From: Bacillus gaemokensis | GTDB lineage: Bacteria > Bacillota > Bacilli > Bacillales > Bacillaceae_G | Reading direction: 5' to 3' | Assembly (NCBI RefSeq): GCF_001590835.1 | Contig: NZ_LTAQ01000016.1 | Span: 1-58,638 of the forward strand | DNA: 58,638 nt | Shown: positions 33,451-47,168 of the stretch, in pieces | Layout of the letters: every line of letters starts with the position of its first letter | How positions within the stretch are numbered: the stretch's first letter is position 1 | Made by a program: the position numbers and the translations under genes | The notes under the pieces: model-generated | Database searches by the model: none | What the model was told of the DNA's origin: nothing | What the model saw: the letters and a program-made list of their open reading frames with translations, nothing else

Positions 33451-33484
33451 AAAAAACTCAAGGGACTTTCCCTTGAGTTTTTTT
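33451..33484 (+). terminator. Terminator after tuf
   Basis: CTCAAGGGA (33457-33465) pairs with TCCCTTGAG (33469-33477) around CTT; flanking A and T runs extend the stem, ending in seven T. Strong intrinsic terminator separating the str and S10 clusters. Confidence 0.93.
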
Positions 33485-33589
33485 GTTTATGAGAATTAGT
33501 ATTTTCTAGTTTTAAACGAGTTTCTTCTATAATATAAAAACGACAAAAAACATCCATAAACTGTAAATCGAATTACGACGGATGAAAAC

Positions 33590-33618
33590 TTGAAATTCTT
33601 TAAAGTGCCATGTATAAT
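33590..33618 (+). promoter_or_regulatory. S10 operon promoter P1
   Basis: TTGAAA (33590-33595), 17 bases, TATAAT (33613-33618). First of two tandem sigma-A promoters 68 bases apart upstream of rpsJ. Confidence 0.85.
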
Positions 33619-33657
33619 AGCAAAAGTAGAGAAAAGCAGATGCAAACAAAAAGATGC

Positions 33658-33686
33658 TTGCATCTAGACGAATAACATTGTATAAT
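33658..33686 (+). promoter_or_regulatory. S10 operon promoter P2 with operator-like palindrome
   Basis: TTGCAT (33658-33663), 17 bases, TATAAT (33681-33686). The -10 box lies inside the inverted repeat AACATTGT (33674-33681) / ACAATGTT (33689-33696), which could be an operator or a chance fold. Confidence 0.82.
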
Positions 33687-33694
33687 AGACAATG

Positions 33695-34129
<435 letters not shown>

Positions 34130-34163
34130 TTTATATAACTTAAAAATGTAGGAGGTGTAACTC

Positions 34164-34796
34164 ATGACCAAAGGAATCTTAGGAAGAAAGATCGGTATGA
34201 CTCAAGTATTTGCTGAAAACGGTGAGTTAATCCCAGTAACAGTAATCGAATCAACTCCAAACGTTGTTCTTCAAAAGAAAACAACAGAAACTGATGGCTA
34301 TAATGCAATTCAGTTAGGATTTGGCGATAAACGTGAAAAGTTAACTAACAAACCTGAACAAGGCCACGCTGCTAAAGCAACTACAACTCCTAAGCGCTTC
34401 ATTCGCGAAATCCGCGATGCAGACGTGGACGGATTAGAGGTTGGTCAAGAGGTAAAAGTTGAAGTTTTCACTGCAGGTGAAATCGTTGACGTAACAGGAA
34501 TTTCTAAAGGTAAAGGTTTCCAAGGTGTTATTAAACGCCACGGACAATCTCGCGGACCTATGTCTCATGGTTCTCGTTATCACCGTCGTCCTGGTTCAAT
34601 GGGCCCAGTTGCTCCGAACCGTGTATTCAAAGGCAAAAAACTTGCTGGACGTATGGGTGGAGACCAAGTTACAATCCAAAACTTAGAAATCGTTCAAGTT
34701 GACGCTGAGCGCAACTTATTACTAGTAAAAGGTAACGTTCCAGGTGCTAAGAAATCTCTTGTAGTTGTTCAAGGCGCTGTGAAGGTTAGTAAATAA
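34164..34796 (+). CDS. rplC: 50S ribosomal protein L3
   Basis: L3 is an early assembly protein whose extension reaches the peptidyl-transferase centre. The N-terminus [27 protein letters not shown] and the [23 protein letters not shown](R)YHR extension are diagnostic; 210 aa. TAGGAGGTG lies before ATG, 34 bases after rpsJ. Confidence 0.97.
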   Translation: MTKGILGRKIGMTQVFAENGELIPVTVIESTPNVVLQKKTTETDGYNAIQLGFGDKREKLTNKPEQGHAAKATTTPKRFIREIRDADVDGLEVGQEVKVEVFTAGEIVDVTGISKGKGFQGVIKRHGQSRGPMSHGSRYHRRPGSMGPVAPNRVFKGKKLAGRMGGDQVTIQNLEIVQVDAERNLLLVKGNVPGAKKSLVVVQGAVKVSK

Positions 34797-34821
34797 TTCA
34801 CAATAGGAAGGAGGAATTCCA

Positions 34822-35445
34822 ATGCCAAAAGTTACTGTATATAACCAAACTGGTTCACAGGTTGGTGAAATCGAACTAGCTGAAGCTATTTTCGGTATCG
34901 AACCAAATGAAGCTGTACTTTTTGAAGCTGTAATGATGCAACGTGCGTCTTTACGTCAAGGTACACACAAAGTAAAAACTCGCTCTGAAGTGCGCGGTGG
35001 TGGTCGTAAACCATGGCGTCAAAAAGGAACTGGACGTGCTCGTCAAGGTTCTATCCGCTCTCCTCAATGGCGTGGTGGTGGTACGGTATTCGGACCTACA
35101 CCAAGAAGCTATGCTTACAAACTTCCTAAGAAAGTTCGTCGCTTAGCTATTAAATCCGCATTAGCTACTAAAGTAGTTGAGAACAACATTGTAGTTCTTG
35201 AAGACCTAGTGTTAAATGCACCAAAAACAAAAGACATGGTAGCAGTTCTTAAAGGATTAACTGTTGAGAAGAAAGCTCTTATCGTAACTGCTGATGCAAA
35301 CGAATCTGTAGAGTTATCTGCTCGCAATATCCCTGGAGTAACAGTAATCACTGCTGATGGCGTAAACGTTTTAGACGTGCTTCATCATGATAAGCTAATC
35401 ATGACAAAAGCGGCAGTGGAAAAAGTAGAGGAGGTGCTTGCATAA
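34822..35445 (+). CDS. rplD: 50S ribosomal protein L4
   Basis: L4 lines the exit tunnel through its long loop, visible at about 45-95 ([41 protein letters not shown]). In E. coli L4 represses the S10 operon; whether the leader here binds it is unknown. Length 207 aa. GGAAGGAGG precedes ATG; the stop overlaps the rplW start by one base (TAATG). Confidence 0.97.
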   Translation: MPKVTVYNQTGSQVGEIELAEAIFGIEPNEAVLFEAVMMQRASLRQGTHKVKTRSEVRGGGRKPWRQKGTGRARQGSIRSPQWRGGGTVFGPTPRSYAYKLPKKVRRLAIKSALATKVVENNIVVLEDLVLNAPKTKDMVAVLKGLTVEKKALIVTADANESVELSARNIPGVTVITADGVNVLDVLHHDKLIMTKAAVEKVEEVLA

Positions 35446-35735
35446 TGAGAGATCCTCGTGATATCATTAAGCGCCCAGTTATCACTGAACGTTCTATGGA
35501 AATGATGGCTGAAAAAAAATACACGTTCGATGTGGACGTTAAATCTAATAAAACAGAAGTTAAAGACGCTATAGAAGCGATCTTTGGTGTTAATGTAGAG
35601 AAAGTAAACATCATGAACTACAAGCCGAAAGCAAAACGCGTTGGTCGTCACGCTGGTTTTACTAACCGTCGTCGTAAAGCAATCGTTAAGCTAACTGCTG
35701 ACAGCAAAGAAATCGAAATCTTCCAAGGTGTTTAA
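35445..35735 (+). CDS. rplW: 50S ribosomal protein L23
   Basis: L23 sits at the tunnel exit and docks trigger factor and [24 protein letters not shown] and [26 protein letters not shown] are family hallmarks; 96 aa. Its ATG shares one base with the rplD stop, with GAGGAGG inside the end of rplD, so translation is probably coupled. Confidence 0.97.
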   Translation: MRDPRDIIKRPVITERSMEMMAEKKYTFDVDVKSNKTEVKDAIEAIFGVNVEKVNIMNYKPKAKRVGRHAGFTNRRRKAIVKLTADSKEIEIFQGV

Positions 35736-35763
35736 TTCTTACTAAAGAAGGAGGGAAATTGAG

Positions 35764-36594
35764 ATGGCAATTAAGAAGTATAAACCAACTACTAACGGTC
35801 GTCGTAACATGACAACGAATGATTTCGCTGAAATCACTACTGACAGACCGGAAAAATCTTTACTTGCGCCTTTAAGCAAAAAGGCTGGTCGTAATAACCA
35901 AGGTAAAATTACTGTACGTCACCAAGGTGGCGGACATAAGCGTCAATACCGTATCATCGACTTCAAACGTAACAAAGATGGAATTCCAGGACGCGTTGCT
36001 ACGATCGAATACGATCCAAACCGCTCTGCGAATATCGCATTAATTAACTACGTTGACGGTGAAAAACGTTACATTCTTGCTCCTAAGACTTTAGAAGTAG
36101 GTATGGAAGTTATGTCTGGCCCAGAAGCTGACATTAAAATCGGTAACGCATTACCATTAATCAACATTCCAGTAGGTACTGTTGTTCACAATATCGAGCT
36201 TAAGCCTGGTCGTGGCGGACAATTAGTTCGTTCTGCTGGTACATCTGCTCAAGTACTTGGTAAAGAAGGTAAATACGTACTTGTACGTTTAACTTCTGGT
36301 GAAGTACGCCTAGTATTATCTGCTTGTCGCGCTACAATCGGTCAAGTAGGCAACGAACAACACGAACTTATCAAAATCGGTAAAGCAGGTCGCTCTCGCT
36401 GGTTAGGTAAGCGCCCAACAGTTCGTGGTTCTGTAATGAACCCGGTTGATCACCCACACGGTGGTGGTGAAGGTCGCTCTCCAATCGGACGTAAGTCTCC
36501 AATGTCTCCATGGGGTAAACCAACTCTTGGATTCAAGACTCGTAAGAAAAATAAAGCGTCTGATAAATTTATCGTTCGTCGTCGTAAAAAATAA
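35764..36594 (+). CDS. rplB: 50S ribosomal protein L2
   Basis: L2 is needed for subunit association and peptidyl transfer. The 276-aa sequence carries [36 protein letters not shown]-type core (here [14 protein letters not shown]) and the C-terminal [19 protein letters not shown] containing the histidine implicated in activity. GAAGGAGGG precedes ATG. Confidence 0.98.
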   Translation: MAIKKYKPTTNGRRNMTTNDFAEITTDRPEKSLLAPLSKKAGRNNQGKITVRHQGGGHKRQYRIIDFKRNKDGIPGRVATIEYDPNRSANIALINYVDGEKRYILAPKTLEVGMEVMSGPEADIKIGNALPLINIPVGTVVHNIELKPGRGGQLVRSAGTSAQVLGKEGKYVLVRLTSGEVRLVLSACRATIGQVGNEQHELIKIGKAGRSRWLGKRPTVRGSVMNPVDHPHGGGEGRSPIGRKSPMSPWGKPTLGFKTRKKNKASDKFIVRRRKK

Positions 36595-36654
36595 TGGGAT
36601 TGTAGTACGGTTCACTTCTAGAACCGTACGCCAATCACGAAGGGAGGCACCAAA

Positions 36655-36933
36655 ATGGCTCGTAGCTTAAAAAAAGGACCATTTGTCGATGATCACTTAA
36701 TGAGCAAAATGGAAAAATTAGTTGCATCTGAGCAAAAACAAGTTGTTAAAACTTGGTCTCGCCGTTCAACAATCTTCCCTCAGTTCATCGGTCATACGAT
36801 TGCTGTATATGATGGTCGTAAACACGTACCTGTGTACATCACTGAGGATATGGTTGGCCATAAGTTAGGTGAATTCGCACCAACTCGTACGTACAAAGGT
36901 CACCTTGCTGACGATAAGAAAACTAGAAGATAA
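36655..36933 (+). CDS. rpsS: 30S ribosomal protein S19
   Basis: S19 works with S13 at the top of the 30S head. [19 protein letters not shown] and [16 protein letters not shown] identify it; 92 aa. GGGAGGC lies before ATG. The 60-base gap after rplB contains GTACGGTTC/GAACCGTAC, a nine-base inverted repeat with a seven-base loop between the genes. Confidence 0.97.
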   Translation: MARSLKKGPFVDDHLMSKMEKLVASEQKQVVKTWSRRSTIFPQFIGHTIAVYDGRKHVPVYITEDMVGHKLGEFAPTRTYKGHLADDKKTRR

Positions 36934-36950
36934 TGAGAGGAGGCACTTCA

Positions 36951-37292
36951 ATGCAAGCTAAAGCAGTAGCGAGAACAGTTCGTATTGCTCCTCGTAAAGT
37001 TCGTTTAGTTGTAGACTTAATCCGAGGTAAGCAAGTGGGTGAAGCGATTGCTATCCTTAACCACACACCAAAAACTGCTTCTCCAGTTGTAGAAAAGGTT
37101 TTAAAATCTGCAATCGCAAATGCAGAACATAATTACGAAATGGACATTAACAACTTAGTTGTTGAAACAGTTTTCGTTGACGAAGGTCCAACGTTGAAAC
37201 GTTTCCGTCCGCGTGCAATGGGTCGTGCAAGCCAAATTAACAAACGCACAAGCCACATTACAGTTGTGGTATCAGAAAAAAAGGAGGGATAA
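36951..37292 (+). CDS. rplV: 50S ribosomal protein L22
   Basis: L22 lines the exit tunnel opposite L4; its hairpin (about 80-100, [20 protein letters not shown]) is the site of macrolide-resistance changes and reads as wild type. The ATG after GAGGAGGC gives 113 aa; an in-frame ATG six codons earlier overlaps the rpsS stop and lacks its own ribosome-binding site. Confidence 0.96.
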   Translation: MQAKAVARTVRIAPRKVRLVVDLIRGKQVGEAIAILNHTPKTASPVVEKVLKSAIANAEHNYEMDINNLVVETVFVDEGPTLKRFRPRAMGRASQINKRTSHITVVVSEKKEG

Positions 37293-37295
37293 TCG

Positions 37296-38581
<1,286 letters not shown>

Positions 38582-38601
38582 ATTGAGGGGAGGTTTGCAA
38601 A

Positions 38602-38865
38602 GTGAGCGAACGTAACCAACGCAAAGTTTATACTGGTCGTGTTGTGTCTGACAAAATGGACAAAACGATTACAGTTTTAGTTGAAACTTACAAAACTCAT
38701 TCCTTGTACGGAAAACGCGTTAAGTATTCTAAGAAGTACAAAGCGCATGATGAGCAAAACCAAGCAAAAGTTGGCGATATCGTAAAAATCATGGAAACTC
38801 GCCCGCTTTCTGCTACTAAGCGTTTCCGTTTAGTTGAAATCGTTGAAGAAGCGGTTATTATCTAA
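38602..38865 (+). CDS. rpsQ: 30S ribosomal protein S17
   Basis: S17 is a primary 16S rRNA binder with an OB fold. [40 protein letters not shown] is the signature; 87 aa. It starts with GTG behind GAGGGGAGG. Confidence 0.96.
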   Translation: MSERNQRKVYTGRVVSDKMDKTITVLVETYKTHSLYGKRVKYSKKYKAHDEQNQAKVGDIVKIMETRPLSATKRFRLVEIVEEAVII

Positions 38866-38908
38866 ATAGACGAATCGGAATTTTTAGTCCGAAGGGAGGT
38901 TTCATAAC

Positions 38909-39277
38909 ATGATCCAACAAGAATCTCGTTTGAAAGTTGCTGACAACTCTGGTGCACGTGAACTTTTAACAATTAAAGTATTAGGCGGCTCAGGTCGTAA
39001 ATATGCTAACATTGGTGATATTATCGTTGCTACGGTAAAACAAGCAACACCAGGTGGCGTTGTTAAAAAAGGTGACGTTGTTAAAGCGGTAGTGGTACGT
39101 ACGAAGAGCGGTGCTCGTCGTACAGACGGTTCTTACATTCGTTTTGATGAAAACGCAGCGGTTATCATTAAAGACGATAAGAGCCCACGTGGTACTCGTA
39201 TCTTCGGACCAGTAGCTCGTGAATTACGTGATAGCAATTTCATGAAGATCGTTTCTTTAGCTCCAGAAGTTCTATAA
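38909..39277 (+). CDS. rplN: 50S ribosomal protein L14
   Basis: L14 forms the intersubunit bridge with L19 and 16S helix 14. [29 protein letters not shown] is diagnostic; 122 aa. GAAGGGAGG precedes ATG. It opens the segment called the spc operon in E. coli, but here no promoter or terminator separates it from the S10 genes. Confidence 0.97.
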   Translation: MIQQESRLKVADNSGARELLTIKVLGGSGRKYANIGDIIVATVKQATPGGVVKKGDVVKAVVVRTKSGARRTDGSYIRFDENAAVIIKDDKSPRGTRIFGPVARELRDSNFMKIVSLAPEVL

Positions 39278-39315
39278 TTTAAGGTATTGCCTTGCTAAGG
39301 AGGTGCAGAATTAAG

Positions 39316-39627
39316 ATGCATGTAAAAAAAGGTGATAAAGTACAGGTAATCACTGGTAAAGACAAAGGAAAACAAGGCGTTATCCTTGCTGCTTTTCCAA
39401 AAGAAAGCCGTGTTATCGTTGAGGGTGTTAACATCGTTAAGAAGCACTCTAAGCCATCTCAATTAAATCCACAAGGTGGAATTATTACGAAAGAAGCACC
39501 TATCCACGTATCTAATGTTATGGCATTAGATCCGAAGACTGGTGAACCTACTCGCGTAGGCTTCAAAGTAGAAGATGGTAAAAAAGTTCGTATTGCAAAA
39601 AAATCTGGTGAATTATTAGATAAATAA
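39316..39627 (+). CDS. rplX: 50S ribosomal protein L24
   Basis: L24 initiates 50S assembly. The KOW motif [20 protein letters not shown] (about 4-23) is at the N-terminus; 103 aa. AAGGAGGTG lies before ATG; eight further codons are open upstream but run through this ribosome-binding site. Confidence 0.96.
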   Translation: MHVKKGDKVQVITGKDKGKQGVILAAFPKESRVIVEGVNIVKKHSKPSQLNPQGGIITKEAPIHVSNVMALDPKTGEPTRVGFKVEDGKKVRIAKKSGELLDK

Positions 39628-39653
39628 TTTTCTTAAGAAAGGAGGTCACTTCA

Positions 39654-40193
39654 TTGAATCGCCTTAAAGAGAAGTTCCAAAAGGAAATTACTCCTGCTCT
39701 AGTGAGCAAGTTTAACTATAAATCTGTAATGGAAGTACCGAAAATCGAAAAGATTGTAATCAACACTGGTGTTGGTGACGCGGTATCTAACTCAAAAGCT
39801 TTAGACAATGCAGTAGAAGAATTAACACAAATCGCAGGTCAAAAACCTGTTGTAACTCGCGCTAAAAAATCCATCGCTGGTTTCCGTCTTCGTGAAGGTA
39901 TGCCAATCGGTGCGAAAGTTACTTTACGCGGTGAGCAAATGTATGAATTCTTCGACAAATTAGTATCAGTTTCTTTACCACGTGTACGTGATTTCCGTGG
40001 TGTTTCTAAGAAATCATTCGACGGTCGTGGTAACTACACATTAGGTGTTAAAGAGCAACTAATTTTCCCTGAGATTGATTATGATAAAGTAAGCAAAGTC
40101 CGCGGTATGGACATCGTAATCGTTACAACAGCGAAAACTGATGAAGAAGCTCGTGAACTTTTAACACAATTCGGTATGCCATTCCAAAAATAA
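39654..40193 (+). CDS. rplE: 50S ribosomal protein L5
   Basis: L5 binds 5S rRNA and contacts P-site t[44 protein letters not shown] and [23 protein letters not shown] are typical; 179 aa. It starts with TTG behind AAAGGAGG, a rare start for a highly expressed protein. Confidence 0.96.
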   Translation: MNRLKEKFQKEITPALVSKFNYKSVMEVPKIEKIVINTGVGDAVSNSKALDNAVEELTQIAGQKPVVTRAKKSIAGFRLREGMPIGAKVTLRGEQMYEFFDKLVSVSLPRVRDFRGVSKKSFDGRGNYTLGVKEQLIFPEIDYDKVSKVRGMDIVIVTTAKTDEEARELLTQFGMPFQK

Positions 40194-40412
<219 letters not shown>

Positions 40413-40441
40413 AACCCACAAATGGGAAGGAGGTAAAACAC

Positions 40442-40840
40442 ATGGTGATGACAGATCCAATTGCAGATATGCTTACTCGCATCCGTAATGCGAACATGGT
40501 ACGTCATGAGAAATTAGAGGTTCCTGCTTCTAAAATCAAAAAAGAAATTGCTGAACTTTTAAAACGTGAAGGTTTCATTCGTGATGTAGAATACATCGAG
40601 GATAACAAACAAGGTATCCTTCGTATTTTCCTGAAATATGGTGCAAACAACGAACGTGTAATCACTGGATTAAAACGTATCAGTAAGCCTGGCTTACGCG
40701 TTTACGCAAAAGCTGATGAAGTACCACGTGTACTTAACGGATTAGGTATCGCTCTTGTTTCTACATCTAAGGGAGTAATGACAGACAAAGATGCTCGTCA
40801 ATTACAAACTGGTGGAGAAGTAGTAGCATACGTTTGGTAA
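40442..40840 (+). CDS. rpsH: 30S ribosomal protein S8
   Basis: S8 is a primary 16S rRNA binder and in E. coli the repressor of the spc operon. [28 protein letters not shown] and [27 protein letters not shown] identify it; 132 aa. GGAAGGAGG precedes the chosen ATG; an alternative ATG lies two codons later. Confidence 0.96.
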
Positions 40841-40871
40841 TTAATATTTAAACGAACGGAGGTGTGACCAC

Positions 40872-41411
40872 ATGTCTCGTATTGGTAAAAAGATTCTTGA
40901 AATCCCTGCAGGTGTTACTGTTACTGTAGCAGAAAATAATACTGTAACTGTAAAAGGTCCTAAAGGTGAATTAACTCGTACTTTCAATGCTGATATGTCT
41001 ATCAAAATTGAAGAAAACATCCTAACAGTAGAGCGTCCATCTGAACAGAAGGAACACCGTGCATTACACGGTACAACTCGTGCTTTATTAGGTAACATGG
41101 TTGAAGGTGTAACTACAGGTTTCGCACGCGGACTTGAATTAGTCGGTGTTGGTTACCGTGCTCAAAAACAAGGTAACAAACTTGTATTAAGCGTAGGTTA
41201 TTCTCATCCAGTAGAAATGACTCCGGAAGCAGGCCTTGAAGTTGAAGTACCTGCTCCAACTAAGATCGTAATTAAAGGTATCGATAAGCAACGTGTTGGC
41301 GAATTCGCTGCTAACATCCGCGCTGTACGTGCTCCAGAGCCATATAAAGGCAAAGGTATTCGTTACGAAGGCGAAGTTGTTCGTCGTAAAGAAGGTAAAA
41401 CTGCTAAGTAA
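40872..41411 (+). CDS. rplF: 50S ribosomal protein L6
   Basis: L6 lies near the sarcin-ricin loop. [19 protein letters not shown] and the C-terminal [24 protein letters not shown] are hallmarks; the two duplicated folds are complete in 179 aa. GGAGGTG precedes ATG. Confidence 0.97.
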   Translation: MSRIGKKILEIPAGVTVTVAENNTVTVKGPKGELTRTFNADMSIKIEENILTVERPSEQKEHRALHGTTRALLGNMVEGVTTGFARGLELVGVGYRAQKQGNKLVLSVGYSHPVEMTPEAGLEVEVPAPTKIVIKGIDKQRVGEFAANIRAVRAPEPYKGKGIRYEGEVVRRKEGKTAK

Positions 41412-41442
41412 ACCCGTTAGGTGAAAGAAAGGAGTGACAAGA

Positions 41443-41805
41443 ATGATCACTAAAGCTGATAAAAATGCGACTCGTAAGAAAAGACATGCACGTGTACGTG
41501 CTAAACTTACTGGTACTGCAGAACGTCCACGTTTAAACGTATTCCGTTCTAACCAACATATTTACGCTCAAGTTATTGATGATGTAAATGGTGTAACATT
41601 AGTAAGTGCATCTACTCTTGATAAAGACCTTGCTCTTAACGGTACTAGTAACGTTGAAGCTGCTACGAAAGTTGGCGAATCAGTTGCTAAGCGTGCTGTA
41701 GAGAAAGGCGTTAAAGAAGTAGTATTTGATCGCGGTGGTTACTTATACCATGGCCGTGTTAAAGCTCTAGCTGAAGCTGCTCGTGAGGCTGGATTACAAT
41801 TTTAA
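41443..41805 (+). CDS. rplR: 50S ribosomal protein L18
   Basis: L18 binds 5S rRNA together with L5. [46 protein letters not shown] is characteristic, 120 aa. AAAGGAGTG precedes ATG; an in-frame ATG three codons earlier is too close to it. Confidence 0.96.
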   Translation: MITKADKNATRKKRHARVRAKLTGTAERPRLNVFRSNQHIYAQVIDDVNGVTLVSASTLDKDLALNGTSNVEAATKVGESVAKRAVEKGVKEVVFDRGGYLYHGRVKALAEAAREAGLQF

Positions 41806-42327
<522 letters not shown>

Positions 42328-42343
42328 GAAGGAGGGAAAACAA

Positions 42344-42526
42344 ATGGCGAAAAAGTTAGAAATTACCCTCACTCGTAGTGTAATTGGTCGTCCACAAGAT
42401 CAACGTGCGACGGTAGAAGCTTTAGGTCTTAAAAAGTTGAATTCAACTGTAGTTAAGGAAGAAACTCCTGCTATTCTTGGTATGATCAACAAAGTTTCTC
42501 ACCTTGTAACTGTAAAAGAAGCTTAA
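42344..42526 (+). CDS. rpmD: 50S ribosomal protein L30
   Basis: This 60-aa protein has the L30 signature [33 protein letters not shown] and ends [16 protein letters not shown]-like (here [13 protein letters not shown]). GAAGGAGGG lies before ATG. It follows rpsE after 16 bases and precedes rplO. Confidence 0.96.
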
Positions 42527-42559
42527 GGATAACTCATTAATATAAGGAGGTGCCTGGGA

Positions 42560-43000
42560 ATGAAACTTCATGAATTACAACCTGCAGAAGGTTCTCGTAA
42601 AGTACGTAACCGTGTCGGTCGTGGTATCGGTTCTGGTAACGGTAAAACTGCTGGTAAAGGTCATAAAGGACAAAACGCTCGTTCTGGCGGCGGTGTTCGT
42701 CTTGGCTTCGAAGGTGGTCAAACTCCATTATTCCGTCGTTTACCAAAACGCGGCTTCACAAACATTAACCGTAAAGAGTTTGCTATCGTGAACTTATCAA
42801 CGTTAAATCGTTTTGAAGATGGTACAGAAGTAACACCTGAATTATTGCTGGAAACTGGCGTTATCAGCAAGTTAAATGATGGTGTTAAAGTTCTTGCAAG
42901 CGGAGCAGTTGAGAAAAAACTTACTGTTAAAGCTCACAAGTTCTCTTCAAGTGCTAAAGAAGCAATTGAAGCAGCTGGCGGAACAGTTGAGGTGATCTAA
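42560..43000 (+). CDS. rplO: 50S ribosomal protein L15
   Basis: L15 threads a long glycine-rich extension into 23S rRNA ([37 protein letters not shown], about 20-55). Length is 146 aa. TAAGGAGGTG lies before ATG. Its stop overlaps the secY start by one base (TAATG), linking L15 and SecY translation. Confidence 0.97.
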   Translation: MKLHELQPAEGSRKVRNRVGRGIGSGNGKTAGKGHKGQNARSGGGVRLGFEGGQTPLFRRLPKRGFTNINRKEFAIVNLSTLNRFEDGTEVTPELLLETGVISKLNDGVKVLASGAVEKKLTVKAHKFSSSAKEAIEAAGGTVEVI

Positions 43001-44301
43001 TGTTTCGTACAATCTCCAACTTTATGCGCGTTGCTGAGATAAGACGTAAAATATTATTCACTTTAGCGATGTTAATCGTATTCAGGATTGGCACGTTTAT
43101 CCCAGTGCCATTCACAAATGGAGACGTACTGAAAGCACAAGATCAGTTAAATGCATTAGGGATCCTAAACACATTTGGCGGCGGCGCTTTGAAAAACTTC
43201 TCCATCTTTGCGATGGGAATCATGCCGTATATTACAGCATCCATCATCGTGCAATTATTGCAGATGGATGTTGTTCCTAAATTTTCGGAATGGTCGAAGC
43301 AAGGCGAAATGGGCCGTCGTAAATTAACACAATTCACGCGTTACTTTACGATTGTTCTTGCGTTTATTCAGGCGTTCGGTATGTCAATTGGTTTTAACGG
43401 TATGGTAGGTGGACAGTTAATTTTGAATCCAGGTTGGAGCACTTATTTATACATTGCTACGGTACTGACTGCTGGTACTGCATTTTTAATGTGGTTAGGT
43501 GAACAGATTACAGCTAAAGGTGTGGGTAATGGTATTTCCATCCTTATCTTTGGTGGTATTGCCGCAGCTATCCCAAGTGTAATATCTCAAGTGTATTTAC
43601 AACAGTTTCAAAATATCGGAGATCAACTATTCATGAGTATCGTTAAAGTCGCATTGATTTTACTGGCTGTGCTAGCGGTTGTTGTTGGAGTTATTTTCAT
43701 CCAACAGGCTGTTCGAAAAATCCCAATTCAATATGCGAAGCGTGTAACAGGAAGCAATGGTAGTCATACTGGAGCACAAAACACACATTTACCTCTTAAA
43801 GTAAATAGTGCGGGTGTTATTCCAGTAATTTTTGCCGTTTCATTCTTAATTACACCTCCAACCATTGCACAGTTCTTCCCGAAACATGATGTATCGCAGT
43901 GGATTATTGCAAACTTTAACTATTCTCACCCAGTGGGAATGATTATATATGTAGCGCTCATTGTAGCTTTCACATATTTCTATGCTTTTGTTCAGGTAAA
44001 TCCAGAGCAAATGTCAGAGAATCTAAACAAGCAAGGTGGATATGTTCCTGGTATTCGTCCGGGTAAGAATACAGAACAATATCTAACAAAAATCCTGTAT
44101 CGTTTGACCTTTGTAGGATCTATTTTCCTAGCAGCGATTGCAATTCTACCAGTTATATTTACTAAAATTGGGAACCTTCCGCCATCTGCACAGATTGGTG
44201 GAACGAGTATGTTAATCGTTGTCGGCGTTGCTTTAGAAACAATGAAGCAGCTAGAAAGCCAACTGGTAAAACGCCATTACAAAGGGTTTATCAAGCAGTG
44301 A
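43000..44301 (+). CDS. secY: Preprotein translocase subunit SecY
   Basis: SecY is the protein-conducting channel. The 433-aa chain has ten hydrophobic spans and the conserved FTNGDVLKAQDQLNALGILNTFGGGALKNFSIFAMGIMPYITASI plug region and GGYVPGIRPGKNTEQYL cytoplasmic loop. It is coupled to rplO and followed by adk and map, the usual Bacillus order. Only secE of its partners is encoded here (16.8 kb). Confidence 0.97.
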   Translation: MFRTISNFMRVAEIRRKILFTLAMLIVFRIGTFIPVPFTNGDVLKAQDQLNALGILNTFGGGALKNFSIFAMGIMPYITASIIVQLLQMDVVPKFSEWSKQGEMGRRKLTQFTRYFTIVLAFIQAFGMSIGFNGMVGGQLILNPGWSTYLYIATVLTAGTAFLMWLGEQITAKGVGNGISILIFGGIAAAIPSVISQVYLQQFQNIGDQLFMSIVKVALILLAVLAVVVGVIFIQQAVRKIPIQYAKRVTGSNGSHTGAQNTHLPLKVNSAGVIPVIFAVSFLITPPTIAQFFPKHDVSQWIIANFNYSHPVGMIIYVALIVAFTYFYAFVQVNPEQMSENLNKQGGYVPGIRPGKNTEQYLTKILYRLTFVGSIFLAAIAILPVIFTKIGNLPPSAQIGGTSMLIVVGVALETMKQLESQLVKRHYKGFIKQ

Positions 44302-44305
44302 GTAA

Positions 44306-45003
<698 letters not shown>

Positions 45004-45004
<1 letters not shown>

Positions 45005-45750
45005 TGATCATTTGCAAAACTCCTCGCGAGATAGAAATTATGCGAGAAGCTGGCAAGATCGTTGCTTTAACTCATCAAGAGTTAAAAAAGCACATTGCTC
45101 CAGGAATTACAACGAAAGAGCTCGATCAAATAGCGGAAAAGACGATTCGAAAATATGGTGCTACGCCATCTTTTAAAGGATACAACGGATTTCCGGGAAG
45201 CATCTGTGCTTCTGTAAATGAAGAGCTTGTACATGGGATTCCAGGAAAGCGCAAGCTCCAAGAAGGCGATATCATCAGTATCGATATTGGTGCGAAATAC
45301 AATGGGTACCATGGAGATTCTGCATGGACGTATCCAGTAGGAAACATTTCTGAATCTGTTCAAAAGCTACTTGATGTCACAGAAAAATCGTTGTATCTTG
45401 GTCTAGAACAAGTAAAACCAGGCGAGAGATTATCGAATATCTCACATGCGGTTCAAACGCATGCTGAAGATAATGGGTTCTCGATCGTTAGGGAGTATGT
45501 TGGTCACGGAATCGGGCAAGACTTACATGAGGATCCACAAATCCCGCACTATGGTCCACCAAATAAAGGTCCTAGATTAAAGCCGGGAATGGTCATCTGT
45601 GTTGAACCGATGGTGAACCAAGGAAGACGATATGTAAAAACACTATCTGATGACTGGACAGTGGTAACGGTAGATGGTAAATGGTGTGCCCATTTTGAGC
45701 ACACGATTGCTCTTACAGAAGCAGGATACGAAATCCTTACCACTTTATAA
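45004..45750 (+). CDS. map: Methionine aminopeptidase, type I
   Basis: Map removes the initiator methionine. The pita-bread fold ligands are visible in [18 protein letters not shown] (two Asp), [13 protein letters not shown] (His), CVEPMV (Glu) and [10 protein letters not shown] (Glu); 248 aa. The ATG overlaps the adk stop by one base. The 68-base gap to infA holds no gene. Confidence 0.97.
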
Positions 45751-45818
45751 GTAGCTGGCTCTCCGGTATTTCAGAACAGTGTAAAATGTTACTGATTTGA
45801 AGAAGGGAGAACTATTGA

Positions 45819-46037
45819 ATGGCTAAAGATGATGTAATTGAAGTCGAAGGTACCGTTCTTGAAACGTTGCCAAATGCTATGTTCAAAGTAGAATTAGAGA
45901 ATGGGCATGTCGTATTGGCTCACGTTTCTGGTAAAATCCGCATGAACTTCATTCGTATTTTACCAGGAGACAAAGTTACGGTAGAATTATCTCCGTACGA
46001 TTTAAATCGTGGTCGTATTACGTACCGTTTTAAATAA
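45819..46037 (+). CDS. infA: Translation initiation factor IF-1
   Basis: IF-1 occupies the 30S A site during initiation. The single S1/OB fold [53 protein letters not shown] is standard; 72 aa. AAGGGAG precedes ATG. It starts the alpha-type gene block infA-rpmJ-rpsM-rpsK-rpoA-rplQ. Confidence 0.97.
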   Translation: MAKDDVIEVEGTVLETLPNAMFKVELENGHVVLAHVSGKIRMNFIRILPGDKVTVELSPYDLNRGRITYRFK

Positions 46038-46042
46038 TATAG

Positions 46043-46573
<531 letters not shown>

Positions 46574-46597
46574 TAAGTAAAGGAGGTTGAACTAACA

Positions 46598-46987
46598 ATG
46601 GCACGTAAAACAAACACTCGTAAAAAACGTGTGAAAAAGAATATTGAAGCTGGTATTGCTCATATTCGTTCTACTTTCAACAACACAATCGTAACACTTA
46701 CAGATACTCATGGTAACGCACTTTCTTGGTCTAGTGCTGGTGCACTTGGTTTCCGTGGATCTCGTAAGTCTACTCCATTCGCTGCACAAATGGCTGCTGA
46801 AGCAGCTTCAAAAGTAGCTATGGAGCACGGTTTAAAAACTTTAGAGGTTACTGTAAAAGGTCCTGGTGCTGGTCGTGAAGCTGCAATTCGTGCACTTCAA
46901 GCTGCAGGTCTAGAAGTAACAGCAATCAGAGATGTTACTCCAGTTCCTCATAATGGATGTCGTCCGCCAAAACGTCGTCGTGTGTAA
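46598..46987 (+). CDS. rpsK: 30S ribosomal protein S11
   Basis: S11 lies on the 30S platform beside the anti-Shine-Dalgarno. [44 protein letters not shown] and [18 protein letters not shown] are typical; 129 aa. AAAGGAGG precedes ATG. A 181-base gap follows before rpoA. Confidence 0.97.
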   Translation: MARKTNTRKKRVKKNIEAGIAHIRSTFNNTIVTLTDTHGNALSWSSAGALGFRGSRKSTPFAAQMAAEAASKVAMEHGLKTLEVTVKGPGAGREAAIRALQAAGLEVTAIRDVTPVPHNGCRPPKRRRV

Positions 46988-47016
46988 TTTTTCTGTATAG
47001 AATTTTCCCTTTTGTC

Positions 47017-47137
47017 TATAATGGATATGATGCATTATCGAGAAATTTCGTACAGAAACATCGCTTGTTGTGCACAATCGGGAACTGCCTAAGGGGGACT
47101 TTCGGTTAGACAGAGGTTTTTTCCTTTGTTTAGCCGA
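47017..47137 (+). promoter_or_regulatory. rpsK-rpoA gap: possible internal promoter and strong hairpin
   Basis: A perfect TATAAT (47017-47022) is present but without a good -35 box. Further on, 47102-47116 pairs with 47123-47137 over 15 bp (several G-U pairs) around a loop of six T. No T run follows the stem, so it is not a simple terminator. GAAGGAGGG before rpoA follows 15 bases later. Confidence 0.55.
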
Positions 47138-47168
47138 GGTTTCGACGTTTTGAAGGAGGGTTTAATTA

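Noticed and set aside
45751-45818. Search for a small KOW-type gene between map and infA as in some Bacillus genomes
   Set aside because: The 68-base gap is too short and has no open frame with a start signal.
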